Part shown: positions 43,794-57,093 of the stretch, one piece after another | How the letters are laid out: the number at the start of each line of letters is the position of its first letter | How positions within the stretch are numbered: the stretch's first letter is position 1 | Assembly: GCA_019059635.1 (NCBI GenBank) | Contig: JAGVRJ010000002.1 | Location: 2,542,001 to 2,606,000 of the forward strand | Reading direction: 5' to 3' | Length of the DNA stretch: 64,000 nt | From: Proales similis | Taxonomy: Eukaryota > Rotifera > Eurotatoria > Ploima > Proalidae | Notes under the pieces: generated by a model | What the model saw: the letters and a program-made list of their open reading frames with translations, nothing else | Databases searched by the model: none | What the model was told of the DNA's origin: nothing | Position numbers and translations under genes: made by a program

Positions 43794-46348
43794 ATGAAAT
43801 GGTTCAAGTTCTTGCTGGCCTTGCTCATCTTACAGCTTACCTTGACGGATCTGGCTGAAGCCGAACTTGTAGGACTTTACGACTCGTCAAGAGATGACGT
43901 AGAAATTTTAAACAAGACAACGTTCGATTCGGTTGTTTACAACTCAGATCGCGCCTCGTTTGTCGAGTTTTACGCGCACTGGTGCGGCGCGTGTCAACGC
44001 TACGCTCAGCACTGGCGCGAGTTGGCCAAGTCTACCAAACCGTGGCACTCAAAAGTCATTCGTGTTGCGGTCATAAACTGTGCTGATCCGTTCAACGAGC
44101 CAAAATGTAAAGAGCATTCGATTGAATACTTTCCGACGCTGAAGCTGTTTGCTCCGACGGCGACCAGCAGCAAAGACGCCAAGCTCATCAAACAGGACCG
44201 AACCGAAGTATTATTAAAGCAAATGATTGAATTTTTGGAAGAGCAGCCCGTAAAACCGAGCCACTGGCCCGATCTAGAGCCGTTTGCATCCAAGCGGTTG
44301 AACACGTTGTTTATTCCGAATCGCGAGGCTAGATTTGCCTTTTTGATATTTGAAAACGCCGAATCGACGCTAGGACGCAAACTAATCCTCGACTTCTCAG
44401 CTTACTCGGATCGAATTGTGATTAGACGAACTGATCCGGACACGAACCCGTCGCTGTTCAGCAAGCTCGAAGTAGACACAAGACGCTTGCCGGTCATATT
44501 TTTAGTCAACAATACTCAGAGTGCTGGCAGTCAAAAAACGTACGAGTTATTTGACTCGAAACTGCTTGAGCGCTATGAGCATAATCTGCGGCTCCAGTAC
44601 GGCGAAGACTTCAAAGTAGATCCAGAGCAAGAGGGTCTATTCGACGACGACCACGTAGCGAACGATGAACGATTCCAACTAGGCAAAATGATTCGACAAT
44701 TTGTGCGCAATAACCAGTTGATAAGCTCACATGAGCTTGACAAGCTGAAGGATCACGTCAATGCTGGCAAGGAGCATGCGATCGAAGCCAAGAAGCAGGA
44801 GAACGAGGCCTATTTGCAAAGGTGCTCTTTGACTTGATCGAATTTCCCTTATTTTATTCTAATCGGCTCAATTTTGTAAAGTATGGAGAATCGCATTTTC
44901 ATGCAAGATATTGAATCTGGCCTGCATGTGATGTTCAGATCAGAGATTAGCCGTGTGCCTCTGATTACCGGTGAAAAGCTGACTGCGCTCAAGAATTGGC
45001 TGTCCGTTCTGATCAAGGTGAGTTCGATCAGAACTACTCAGCTCGAGAGAATAAATTTTTATTCTCAATTTCCCTTTGTGTTAAGTTTTTGCCCGCGCGT
45101 AAACCGGTTCGCAATTATCTCAAAGAGATCTACTCGGCTCTGAGCGCGCCGGGAGTGAACGAAATCACCCAAAATCGATGGAAAATGCTGGCCGACACGG
45201 AGAGCGATCAGACGTTCTTGCCGAAAAGTGTCGAATGGCGCCACTGTCTCGGCACAGAGTCCAAGTACCGAGGCTATCCTTGCTCTCTGTGGACTCTCTT
45301 TCACGTGCTTACGGTCAATCAGGTCGAAATTGAAAAGACCAAGCCCAAACGATGTGAGTGAATGCCGACACGTTTGCTCGTTTTCGCTTATTGAACAAGA
45401 ATTTTCAGTCGAGAGCGACTTCAATCTAAGAGAAGTTATCGAAGCGATTCGAGAATTTGTGAAATACTTTTTCAGCTGTCGCGAATGCTCTGAGAATTTC
45501 GATAAAGAGACCGAAGACTACAAACGGAGACTTTCGAAGCCCTACGACGCCGTCAAGTTCATGTGGGAAGGTAAGATCGGCAAGCAGTAACTTGAACCGC
45601 TTCATCATTTAGATTAAATCGAAAATTTTCAAATTTAGTGCACAACAGCGTGAATCGGCGTCTTGCCAACGATCAGCTGTCCGAGCATGATCCCAATTAT
45701 CCGAAAATTCAATTTCCGTCGAAAAAGCAATGCCCCAGCTGCTATTTGCCGAGCGTGAAAAATCTCGAAGACTTGGAAGAGCACGAGTCTCCATGGGCTA
45801 CCAAAGAGGTGCTCCTGTTCTTGACATCGTTCTATTCAAAGTATCAAATTCAGGGTCTGGACGAACTGCCGCCAAGTGGAAAAGATATCGCTAATGCGAT
45901 TGACAGCAACAACAAGATTGACGACTCTCAAGAGAAGGCAGAGCTGCAAAACGAGCAGATTAAGCGAATTGAACCGCAGGAGCCGGAAGCTGTTGTGCAA
46001 AAAGGGCAAGGATCTGATTCAGGTGAAGCGGGCGGCGTTGACGCAGAGCAGGCGATTAAGCGTATGGACAGCAATATCGAAAACGAACTTAAACAGGAAA
46101 ACAGAGAAGAGAGCGACAAGTTGCGTTTCGGACAGAAACGCTTGACAGCCATGATGGACAACGCTGAGAAGGAGGCGATCGCCGTCCAGCAAAAGCTTGT
46201 AGATGATCAGCTTATTCAACAAAAGCACAATGATCTCGGTCTGAGTGTCTCGCTCATAGGTCTAATATTGATTTCATTCGGTATCATGTACTTCTACTTT
46301 AGACGTTTTACCTCGTCAAAAACCAAATTAAAAAAGCACATCATTTGA
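43794..46348 (+). CDS. quiescin sulfhydryl oxidase (QSOX)
   Basis: Exons 43794-44821, 44882-45017, 45086-45353, 45409-45570 and 45639-46348, 767 aa. ATG 43794 begins the signal peptide FLLALLILQLTLTDLAEA. Domains in order: thioredoxin domain with active site WCGAC (usual WCGHC), a second redox-inactive thioredoxin fold, then the FAD-binding ERV/ALR domain with RGYPCSLWTLFHVLT, the SCREC proximal disulphide, VHNSVNRRL and the CPSC pair. A helix GLILISFGIMYFYF near the end anchors it. QSOX oxidises thiols to disulphides in the Golgi and outside the cell, passing electrons to oxygen. Confidence 0.95.
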
Positions 46349-49300
46349 ACGCCTGCAAAAACATTAGCAGAGTAGTTTATTAACGCGGCTCCATTATTAA
46401 ATAAACCAATCGCGCTGAGATTTTTTTTTCCTTCTACCTGCTCACAGAGCACGTGCTCAAATGCTTATTGGGCTCATTCGAGTAAGAGAATAGAGAGTCA
46501 CTGGGGAGAAAGAAACCAGGCACAGAGGCAGCGAATGCTGCAATTACACTCAGCATGTTCACAAATCAGCAGCAGCAGCAGTGGTTCGTTCATGAAAAGT
46601 CACGAATGAGTTGAATCAAAAGCAAAACAGACTAAATGGTGCACCACGAAGGCTTCATCGTACGGGGACTTTGTTTAAAAGATGCCTCACTTGTTCTATT
46701 CCTGTTTTCTCTTTCGTTGGCTCGCTGCCTCGAGCTGGGCCGTTCTCTTCTCCTTTTCGATTTGCTAGTTCAGCTCCTAATTGAGAGTAGACCGTTCACT
46801 CGGCAAGACTTCATTAAACTGGTGGCATATTTGCGTTTGCACAAACGATTTCTCCCTTTTTCTTCTTCTCTTATTAAATGAGAGACTGGGCCTGCGACCG
46901 CTACAATGCTGTCTAGAGCGCGCCTCCGAGTTATTGCCTCGTCCAGCTGCCAAGTCAATTTCGCCGCTTATTTTCTTTTCAATTTCTCTGGCTTTTGCTA
47001 TATTAGTGGCAAGTTCATGCTTTGCAGTCATTCTGAAACGCTAATTCTGTTCGACAAAGAGAAACATAAAGAAAACAATCGCCGCAGAGGAGACGAGCTG
47101 GCGAGAAGAGGAACTTTTTCGCTAACAAAATTTTGTTGTTCCAGGGCATAAAGACAAATTAATTTAATTGGATCTACCAGCCTTAGGGGTGGGAACGGCC
47201 AAATCAGCAGGTATTGAACATGACTTGATAAATATTTAGAAGCGCCTCTAGGCCCCTTCTATCCACTATATGTGTGTGTGTGTGCGTACGAAGAGGCGGA
47301 ATATACAACTGCTGCGTTTGAGCGCTTTAAATACTTTGAAAGAGCTCCCAATACCTTGATTGAACTCACTGCTCTAATTGGGAGGGCCGATCAGTTGAAC
47401 GGCGAGCGAGAGAGGAGGCCTGTGCGGAAACTGCACCGCGCCGATTTTATTTATTTTTCATTAGGCTTGATCAATTGAACTTGAGCGATGAGCAAGCCAG
47501 CGATGGCGGCCGGCAAAGTGCTGAGCCTACCAAAGGACAGCTAGTTGCCAGTGGCCGGGACGGTGAATGTCGGAAGAGATGTGCGTTTGTTTATTTGTGT
47601 ATTTAACGGCAAGGTGTAATCCTTAGCCGCCCGCCTTAGAGAGCCAGTAAAAGTCGTCGGTTGGGTGTCGGGGACGGGCGTCCAACCGGCTGGGAGCGAT
47701 CAGCGCGAGTAAATCGCCTCGTATCGGAAACAAAATATTGAATTCAAGCAAAGCGGAAATACTTGCTGGACCTCTCGGGCCCTCTCTTGCTAATTAATCC
47801 GACGCGCGATCAAGTTGCTCGCAACTTTTCATTGGCTCTTGACGTTTTTATTTTCGCAGTCTCTTTACCTCTCTAGGTGAGGTGGCGGTATCAATTTTCT
47901 ATCGGTCCTTAGTCAAACTGGCTGGAGACGAAGAGAGTCGACTTAAATTGGCTACATTGACTGACTGGCATTTAGAGATTAGTGTAACGCAAAAAAAAAA
48001 GTCGAGTCACGATACGCCGCTTAAATGTCACTGCCTCAGCATTCGTGCCCGAAAAACAAACTAGCGTGAGTAAACCAACAACTTGATGTGTTGGAATAGT
48101 AGTGGCTTTGTGTGTGCGAGACGAGTCGAGCTAAGCTCGAGCTAGAGAGCAGCAGTGAGAAAGAGACTCATAGCCGAGTGTTGGATTGATTTGAGCGGCG
48201 GCAGCGCTGCGCTGGCGTGTGTGTTTGCTCAGCTCCGCCGCTTTGCTCTACTCTCGCTCTTGTTTTTATTAAGGGCAGCAGTAGCAGCAGCACAGAGTTT
48301 GAGAGCCATTGAATGAGCTCAACCAAGCAAGCGAACAATCAGGCGGCCAGCGCAAGAGTGTGAGCAACCAGTTGCGGTGTTGTCTGTTTCCAATTAGTTC
48401 AGAACCCTACTTTGCATCAGTGAAGTAGAAAAAAGAGAGAGAGAGACGCAGTTGGATGGGCGGCATGAAGCGTGCGGCCGCAGCTGAGGCCGGCTCGTGA
48501 TTTAACACAAAATAAGATCAAATTGACCACCACCCCGAAACTAATAAGTTCGCGCGCTCATTGTTTTCTTTGGTTGCAGCTCGTCCACACGAGCTCGATG
48601 CGCGAGTTGTAAAAGCCAATCGAAGAGTAATTGATTTACAATTGTGTTTGCCTAGGCGCTCTTCTCGCCGCTGCTCGCTGGATCACCACCATCATGGATA
48701 CCATCCACTCGGTATATTTTTCATGACCAGGCGTGGCACCAAACAACAAACTTGCACACACACACACACACACTCAAATACTGTGCTCATGCGTGCCCGT
48801 GCACATACACAAACATACATCGATTAATTAACTCAACTCTTGGTTTTCGCTCTTGTTTGACCAAGTCCACACAGGCTTGGTTCAGATCGATGGCTATGAG
48901 CTAAAAGGGCATTGGACTCGTTCAATCTAGATTTGCAAGCTGATTTATTGAGGCTTTGATTCTCTTTTGCAAAGATGAGCGTCACATGTGATGGACACAC
49001 ATATGCCGCCGCGTCCGTGTAACGGGCACAACATCGCCGAACTAATCGCAACTGCGTATTATGTCTTGTTCAGGAAAACGCTTCACAAATAAATATTGAG
49101 AGAGAGAGAGAGGAAGAGCAAGACAGATAGAGCGAGAGAACCAAAGAGAGAGAGAACGGGAAGAGGAATGCAAGGAATTGACGGAGATTAGACGAAGCCT
49201 AGTCAATGGGTTTAGGGCAACTGGGCGCTTACTTCCTTGCGTAAGTAAACACCCGAATAGACCGGATCCAACCTCATTAAGCGCAAACAAGCACCTGACA

Positions 49301-50499
49301 GTTGGAGCTGGCAATCCGAGAAGCGGTCCGAAGAGCCGTGCCTGAATGGCACTTGATAATGCCTGCTACACTGGCAGACATAACTGGGCTCCACCCGAAC
49401 TGAAAAACCATTGGCTCCTCAGGCCAGACGCCAGGGAGCCAATCAGATTTCAGTATTAGGAAGCAGAGCGCGCTGATTGGACGTCGCCGATCGACCTGCC
49501 ATTTCATGCGTGTTCGCTCTCTTATTACAGTTTCTGCTTTCTCGAGCAATTGAAAAAATAAATTTGCGCTCATGGTGAACAGCCAGAGCATCATGCGAGT
49601 GTGAGCTCTTGCAGCAAAAGCGATCAGCAGTACCGATAGCAACAAGACCGGGCGCCACAATATTTCTCGCATTCTATATTTGAAAGTGCAAGCATCTTTC
49701 TCTCTGAGCCAGAAAATGTATTCGTTCTCGGCGTCTCGATTGTCAATCGATTTCATTCTCCGCCCAGATCTGATGTCTCTCTCTCTCAATGATGAATCAG
49801 AGCGAATGCAGAGCAGCGATGTAGGAATGCACGATGCCGATTACAGGGCTTTAAATGAATGAGTGAGCGATGAGTCGGTGCGAGCTGTGTGATTGCTTCT
49901 GAGCACAGACATTTCTCTGTGTGTCTATTTAAGCAGCAATTTAACGAGTGTTCTACTTGTTCTCAGACTCTGTATGTGTGTGTGTGTGTTTTGTGTTGTG
50001 TGTGTGTTGCCGCTCGACTGGTCCTCAATTGCTTGCGAGTAGTTGCCGGCCCTTTGCGCCAAGATTTGAGGATGCCAACAATCGCAGTAAATAGGATAAG
50101 AAAAATAAAAAATAGATAAAAAACAAGAGCGCAAGTGCGATAGAACGAGAGAGCGCGTCAGAGAGAGAGAGAGAGAAAGCGAAAATATGAAAGGGTGAAA
50201 TTCAAGCAATGAATCAAATGGTCCATTAAATTAGAGAGAATTTAGGACGCATTCAAGCGAACGCCCAATTACATAGCCGACGTTGCTCGTTTTATTTCTT
50301 TAGATTTGATATGTTTTACACTTGTTAAGAGCTAAATAGCGAATTGCGTCCGCTCCCAGCTCAAATAAGCTAAAGGACTACAAGTCGAACAAGAGAAAAA
50401 CGAGAGATTATTTATTTGCAAGCGCCCAAGTCTGGACAAGCTAGCAAGCAAGCAAATAGGCGTCAGAAGTTGGAACAGAGCGCCTCGGCAAAAACAGAA
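46349..50499. promoter_or_regulatory. 4.2-kb gene-poor region upstream of the apterous-class gene
   Basis: No confident coding exon. It is rich in dinucleotide tracts: CA at 48752-48771, AG at 49101-49115, TG at 49975-50000 and GA at 50161-50175. A doubtful small secreted-protein frame lies at 49277-49672 on the minus strand. It probably contains the promoter, 5'UTR and enhancers of the LIM-homeobox gene. Confidence 0.45.
49277..49672 (-). CDS. doubtful secreted protein, 131 aa
   Basis: An open frame of 132 codons from ATG 49672. It starts with a textbook signal peptide (MREILWRPVLLLSVLLIAFA then ARA). The rest has no recognised domain. A splice from about 49526 to an acceptor TTTTTCAG near 49398 would shift to a Cys-rich frame resembling an Ig-like fragment, but the phases do not agree. 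It may be chance in a long non-coding region. Confidence 0.22.
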   Translation of the reverse strand: MREILWRPVLLLSVLLIAFAARAHTRMMLWLFTMSANLFFQLLEKAETVIRERTRMKWQVDRRRPISALCFLILKSDWLPGVWPEEPMVFQFGWSPVMSASVAGIIKCHSGTALRTASRIASSNCQVLVCA

Positions 50500-53400
50500 A
50501 TGCATCAGGCAGCGCACACCGAATTGTCGACTTCAGTCAACGCATCGTTCCAGGGCGGCGGCAATCAGTTCTTCTACGAGCCATCTCCCGACTTGGATAA
50601 CCTAAACAGTACAATGCAGTCGACAAGCGAAGGAGCAGCAGAGTTTCAAGCCAAACAAAACGTAAGCGCATTTGTGTGTGCGTGTGTGTGTTTGCTTGTG
50701 TGGGTAGTGATTTCTCGCCGATTTCATGCTGTCAAAAGCAAATATCGCTTTCTCGCCCTTCCTAACTCACAACCTGTTGCGCTTGATATTTGCCTAATAG
50801 CGGCGTAGAGCCAGATCGGCGGCTCAGGCCTCCATCACTCTATTGACAGTGAAGTTGAGGGGATACGTGTGTGCTCGAGTTGTCTGTGTGCGAACAGAGC
50901 AGTCAGAGCAAGCTAAATGCCAATAAGAAGTTTGAGGCCACTCCCATGTTGAGAACGAGTACGAAAATCGAACAGATTGCAAACATGTAAACACTCGATC
51001 GGGCGTGTGCCGTTGACTTGCAATGGCCGCAACGGGCAGGACTTTATTTGTGGTTTAATCTGGCCAGCAAACATCAACTGAACTCGTTTTGCAACGAGCG
51101 CCCATTAGTCGGGCCAATAAGTTGCCCCATACTCACGCTGCTTAATATTATTTAATCTGTTGCCTATTTGAATTGAAACGATTGAAAGAGAGGAGCAAGA
51201 AGAAGAAGAAGCAAGCCGCCTCGAAATCTCTATATTAACAATGAGCTGGCTCAAGGGTCCCCAACCGGGGATTAGCACACTAACTTTGTTCTTTCGCCTA
51301 TTTTTTCCTCCTCTTTCTCTCTCTCTCTCTCTTACGCCTCTGCGTATCGACCTATTCTCGTCCAGCGCGCGCGCTTTTTTCTTGTTGTTATCGAACAGTG
51401 TTTACACTGCAAATCCATTCAAAGAAGCCGGTTGTTGCAAGCGTTCTCTATCACTTTTGCCCACTAACTTACTTCACTCACAATCTTACGGGCGTCCACT
51501 CAGCAAATTCATAATGCTCGTTTATTCAAGTCTGATGTAATGGAGTCGATGAACAACCTGGCCGAGCAAGAGGCAAAAGCGCCCGAGTGCCAAGGCTGCA
51601 ACGCTCCCATACACGAACGATTCTATCTTCAAGTAATGGACAAAAGCTGGCATCTAAATTGCCTGCGATGCGTGGACTGTAAGCTCAGTCTTGACTCGCA
51701 GCAATCCTGCTTTGCCAAGGACGGATTCATTTATTGCAAAGACGACTACTACAGGTAAATAGGAGGAATTTCACTTATTCACGCCAAGAAAAAATGGGTC
51801 TACTGAGCAGCCGTCAAGAGAAGGGCGGCGATCAGCTCGCGAGCGATAAATCTCGCCGGCAATCAGATCGCGATTGAGATCTCTAATTACCTTTATCTTT
51901 CGGCTGCTCACATTCCTCTCAAAGTTGAATTGTTTTTCTTCAACTTGTAATTTGCTTGGCGCGTTCGTGCTCAACAACAATTTAAGTCTAACAAACCTTA
52001 TTCATTTTAATAGGCGTTTCCCACGTCACTGCCACGGCTGCTCTCAATCTATCAATCCAAACGAGCTGATCATGCGCGCACGACAGCACGTATTTCATAT
52101 GCATTGCTTTAAATGTTCGGCTTGTGACCATCAATTGAATACTGGCGACGAGTTTGGCATCGGCAAGGACGGCACCATATTCTGTCGAACGCATTACTTT
52201 TTCCATGTGCAGCCCTATCATCATCATCATAATCAACCACAACAGCCGCATCCACCACAACCAGCCAAACAAGACCAATTCCAACAAGAGAATTTTGCCT
52301 TCAGCAGTCCTTTCAAACACGAGCCATATTCGACGAGCTATTATGAAATGAACAAAATGCCGCCCGTGAGTCTGAGTCCTCCGGCAACTCTAAACAGTGT
52401 ATCGCCCAACATAAACAGCCCCACTCAAAAGGGTAGACCCAAGAAGCGAAAATTGAATTCGTCGACCGAGTCGAACAAGAAGTTTGGCTGCAAAACGAGC
52501 GTACCGGCAGGCGGCGCCGATGCCGCCGACCTGTCCAATTCGAATGCATTGAGCTCTGTCAGTCAATCAGGAGCTAATCCGTGCGAGACGTCGGCCAGCA
52601 TGTCGGATCAAATAAAAGGCAAGCACGAAATCGGTATGAAGAGCCACTCGATGCGCATCCATTCGCCAAACGCCAACAAGAACTGTGATGGTAAGTAAAC
52701 GAAACAAGCACGAAACGCACGACTCCATGACGCATGGCTAAGAACTTTGAACATGAAACAAATTCATGATCACATGCCCATTTCTACTTGATCGATACGT
52801 GCGTGAAGTGTGCATTCGAATATTTCGCTCTTGCCTTTCTGTCGCTTTAATCTGCGCCATCCGGGCATCTTGTTCTTGATGTCGCGACCGGCTTTATTTA
52901 TTTATTTCCTCTTCGTTTGGTGTGTGTGTGTGTGTGTGTGTTCGAGCGAGCGCTCTCTGAGTTCTCTCAGTTTAAATCGGAGAAACACGACACCAGGAAG
53001 CATCAGCTCGATCCAATGCGAATATTATCTCATATTTCAAGTCACGAGATTATTATAGGCCGCATACAAGCCAAGTACAAACTGTCCCTAATTTGGAAGC
53101 GAGTCACGCATTTGCTTCCTGCCCCATGAATTGTTCGAATCAGTTCCGCACGCATTTTTTGAATCCTGCCATCAATGCGTCACTTGGCACTCGCTTATGA
53201 AACTTAAGATTACATCTCACTCACACTCATTCTCGATTTGGCTCGCTAATCATTTCTATTTGAAACAAAGATTACTTTTCGGAAAACGATGACGACCTGC
53301 TCGACACGAGCAACGCCAATTCACAAGCGTCCGAAAACGGACAAATCATGCCAGGCTATGGCAGTTCGAACGGCAAGCTGACCAGCAGTGGAGGAGGTGC

Positions 53401-54109
53401 CTACTACGACTCGGTCGCTGCCGTTGCAGCCGCGGCCGCCGCTGCCGCTGCGGCAGCTCAAAGGCAAAAGCGAATGCGCACTTCGTTTAAGCATCACCAG
53501 CTGCGAATCATGAAGTCTTATTTTGAACTCAATCACAATCCAGACGCTAAAGATCTCAAGCAGCTATCGCAAAAGACCGGCCTTTCCAAACGAGTTCTTC
53601 AGGTCTGGTTTCAGAATGCCCGCGCCAAGTTCAGGCGAGGTCAGAACAACGTGGGCGATCAAGGCGAGCAGCATTCGCCTACCGGCACGCCCAACGCAGC
53701 AAATAACAGTCAAAACGTCTCATCTGCTTCGTCCACTTCATCTAATTCAACCATTTCGTCGGACTATAGCAGCGCTCTAATCTCGCACGGATCACATCTT
53801 CATCATCACCACAATCAAAACCACCAGTCTCTTTCTCTTGACATCATGGACGAAAACTCGTCTCAGTCTCTCAAAGATCACCTGTCCACAGGCATCAACT
53901 TGGATTCCTCTTACATGCTGCTGGGCGCGTCAAGTAACACTAGCTATCATTCAATGGGCCTTTACTCGTCATCCGCATCCAGCTCGTCAAATCAAATGCT
54001 CAACCAGTCGCAATATCACCTAATGATGCAAACGCCCAACCAACATCTAAATGGCCAAGGACCTGATGCCCTTGGTGCTGGCCTGATGGTCGACAATCTA
54101 TTGCTGTAA
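50500..54109 (+). CDS. ap: LIM-homeodomain transcription factor, apterous/LHX2-LHX9 class
   Basis: Exons 50500-50661, 51531-51754, 52014-52690 and 53271-54109, 633 aa. LIM1 (CQGC to CKDD) and LIM2 (CHGC to CRTH) are complete two-zinc domains, separated by an intron. A long Pro/Ser/His-rich linker with a basic GRPKKRKLN patch (likely nuclear import) follows. The homeodomain KRMRTSFKHHQLRIMKSYF continues through NPDAKDLKQL to KRVLQVWFQNARAKFRR, which is the LHX2/9 signature. A run of alanines lies just before it. The class controls limb, wing and neuronal identity with the cofactor LDB/Chip. Confidence 0.95.
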
Positions 54110-55601
54110 ATAGCTCTGCACCACGATTCGCACATCTAACCCTTGGCCCGTCTTCAAAGCAGTCTTGTTTATTGACTGCCTGTGATGCGATGTTCAGACC
54201 AAACGCAACACACGCCCCGAGCCCACCCACCGACTCTGGGCTCCGATCAAAATTGCCTTTTACATGGCCAGCAGAATTGTTATTTATTCGACTATCATCA
54301 ACATCATCGTCATTATCATCATCATCATCATTTCTATGTTTCAATTTGTGAGGTCCGACTCCTTATTTATTAAATGTCATTCGAGTTTCCATTATTTTTC
54401 TTTCCTATCGTTCTAAAAAAAGAAAGCTTTTCCTTCGCTTGGACTTATTTGCCACACAGATTCTCTATTTATTTTTAATTGTGTACCTCATGAGAGCGCT
54501 AGAAAGAATATCATAATAAACAAGCAAAAAAGCAAACTGGCAACGTGCATACATTGTAGCCTCAGTCGTTTTTGCAAATCAGACTTGATACAGGCAGAAA
54601 GCTGGCTTCTATTGGCTGGCTGCAGCCGCCTTCATGCGATTGGCCTCTTAAAGATTCGCGCATCAGCAAATGTTTTTACATGTGCGTTTCTACTCTGCCT
54701 CTTTTGGGCCTCCCATTTTCCTCACTTTTTATTGATCAGTGTCTCCAATATCGGATAGAAACAAATGGGCCGTTCATAACAAATTGTGTGCGAATACAAA
54801 TTTGCTTTGGATAGGATTAGTTGATAAGTTGGGTGAGATTGACCTTCGATCGGGCGTTAAAGCATGCCAAATAGGGCGTGACAGCTTGCGATAGTTGGTC
54901 TTCTGCCACACTTGCTGCGCTTTTAAGGTCGTTGGTTCCGTCCGAGCGGTAACCAAGTTACAATCACTATTTGTGAGACGCCGTCATTCAGCTTCGAGTT
55001 CCGTGTGAATAACGAGACGAGAATGCAACTTGGCTTCCTCCGCTAAGCTCATTTCTCGTTTGAGAAAACAACTGGCCGTTGAATTTGGGGGTCGAACAGA
55101 TTGTTTTAACAGTTGGTCCCGCTATCGGTCGCATCGACCTCCTCATGTGCAATTCAATATTTATTGTTGAGCCATTAAATGAAGGCAGTCCAAGCTAGAG
55201 GCAGGAGAACAATCTCAGGTCAAACTCAAGGGAATCTATCTCTTTAAAACATGAGCGTGTCTTGTCTGTTTGAATCGGTCTCTCGATCTTATAAATAAGA
55301 CATCAGAATGGCTTTCGTACTCTGACTTGGGCGTTGAGTTTATTAATGAATTTACTACGCGCTAAATGTACATTTTCTTAAACAACTCGAGCAAGTGATT
55401 GGTGAGAAAATAAATTTCAAAATGCCAATATTCAAGAAAGCGTTGGAAAGGAACAAAATAAGAAATAAAGCGAATAAAGCGAATAAAATAAAGCGAAAAG
55501 CGAATGTATGAATGAGGGTCGTGAACAAAGTCGAAATGCAAATGCGTAATGGAATCCGTTTGAAATTAAAAGCACGAAATATTACACTTTGGTGATGTCG
55601 C
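54110..55601. other. spacer between two convergent LIM-homeobox genes
   Basis: 1.5 kb containing both 3'UTRs. A TCA/TCG trinucleotide tract lies at 54293-54330 and AATAAA-like signals at about 54514 and 55480. No gene seen. Confidence 0.45.
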
Positions 55602-57093
55602 TCAAAAAGATCTAAAAGGCGCAGAAGCTGCCAAAGATTCGAAATGAAACGATTCCGGAATGAAGGAGCCGCCGGTTCCGATAAAGGATCTCATTTCGTG
55701 CGGTTTCAAATTTGTGTTGGCCATATGCTGCTGCTGCTGCTCCTGCTGTTGGTGATGGTGAGAATGATGGCTCTGATGTTGCACATTTCGGCCGAGATGA
55801 TCGTCAGGAAATTCGTCGCTCTGGTAATTGCTGCTATTTTCGTCTTCGTCGTTCAGGTCGAATTCGTCGTGCGTCGAGTGCGCCGATTTAGGGTCGAACA
55901 AAGGCCTGCTCGTGTTGAGCGCTAAATGACTCGACGACGATTTGCGCTGTTTGGCGCGCGAATTCTGAAACCAGACCTGAAGCACTCTTTTCTGTAGACC
56001 GGTTCGCTCGCTCAGCTCCTTGAGATCTTTTGAATCCGGATTCTGATTGATTTGAAAGTGCGCTTTCATTATACGCAGCTGCTGGTGCTTGAACGATGTT
56101 CGAACGCGTTTCTTCTTCTCGCCGCCGCCGCTGCCGCCCCTATTTTCGTATCGATTTGCACCTGTCTTTAACAAGACACTTGAAGCATTGCGCCTCTTGA
56201 AATCGACGCTGCCCGAATCGTCATCCGACGTTTCAGCCAGATCGATCGGCCTCTGATTTAGAGGCAGCTCTATCGAGCCATTTGTCTGGCACTTGTTCTC
56301 TACAGTGAACTCTAGACCTCTTGAAAGTTCGAGCTCTTGTTGACGCGCCACTGGGACGTTTGTGTTGTTGGTGATGATTGGTGTCCCGCTCGTCACCGTT
56401 GTCGGTGTTGTGCTGGCTGATTGTGTGTAGGGATCTGTGTCATAATAAGAAGAAAAAGCGATTAGAAACGGGCCCAAACAAAGCGAACGTAGACACTTGT
56501 GATGCTCGCGACGAGCTTTTCAAGGGCGCAATTGAAACGATTTAAACAAATAACCAGCTCAAGTGGACAGTGTTCAATCGCGCTCTTGATCGTCGCCCGT
56601 CATCTGACTGAAGTCTACTAAACAAATTGAGTTGAACAAATGTCTGATTTACCTGTTGGGGCCACGGATTGACAATAATGCTGACCGCACAGAATTCTGT
56701 CACCGTGAATGCCGTACGGCTGACCTGAGGCGATGAGGCATTGGCATAGTGAACACTTGAAGCAGTTGACGTGATAAATTCCGTCCTCAATTTTGAGAAC
56801 GTAATCGCTGGGCTCGATTTGAACTGCGCACGTCTTGCATTGATGAATAACGAGTGAAGTGGACGTTTTAGCGCAGACCGACCGAGCGCTAACGTAGTCT
56901 GACGGGCAGTAGAGTTGGCCGTTGAATGCAAAACATTTCGAGTGAAGATGAAGCGCCTCAGAGCACTGAGAACATCTGAGACATCCAGTGTGCCAGAACT
57001 GTTCATTACCGACCGAGAGGAAGTACTGATCGTTGATGAACCTCTCGCACCCGCGGCAAACCATTGACATGTTGCGAGGCCTGTCTAGACCGG
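55602..57093 (-). CDS. second, divergent apterous-class LIM-homeodomain gene (first exon not found)
   Basis: Exons 57093-56653 and 56434-55602 (218-nt intron, phase 1), about 424 codons. Both LIM domains sit in one exon: CRGC to CPSD and CKTC to CGQH. The homeodomain KKRVRTSFKHQQLRIMKAHF, NPDSKDLKEL and KRVLQVWFQNSRAKQRK keeps the LHX2/9 pattern but differs from the neighbour at many sites, notably NSRAKQRK at the recognition-helix end. A His/Gln-rich tail follows. The 5' end needs an upstream exon ending in phase 1, or translation from MSMVCRGC. It lies tail to tail with the gene at 50500. Confidence 0.88.
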
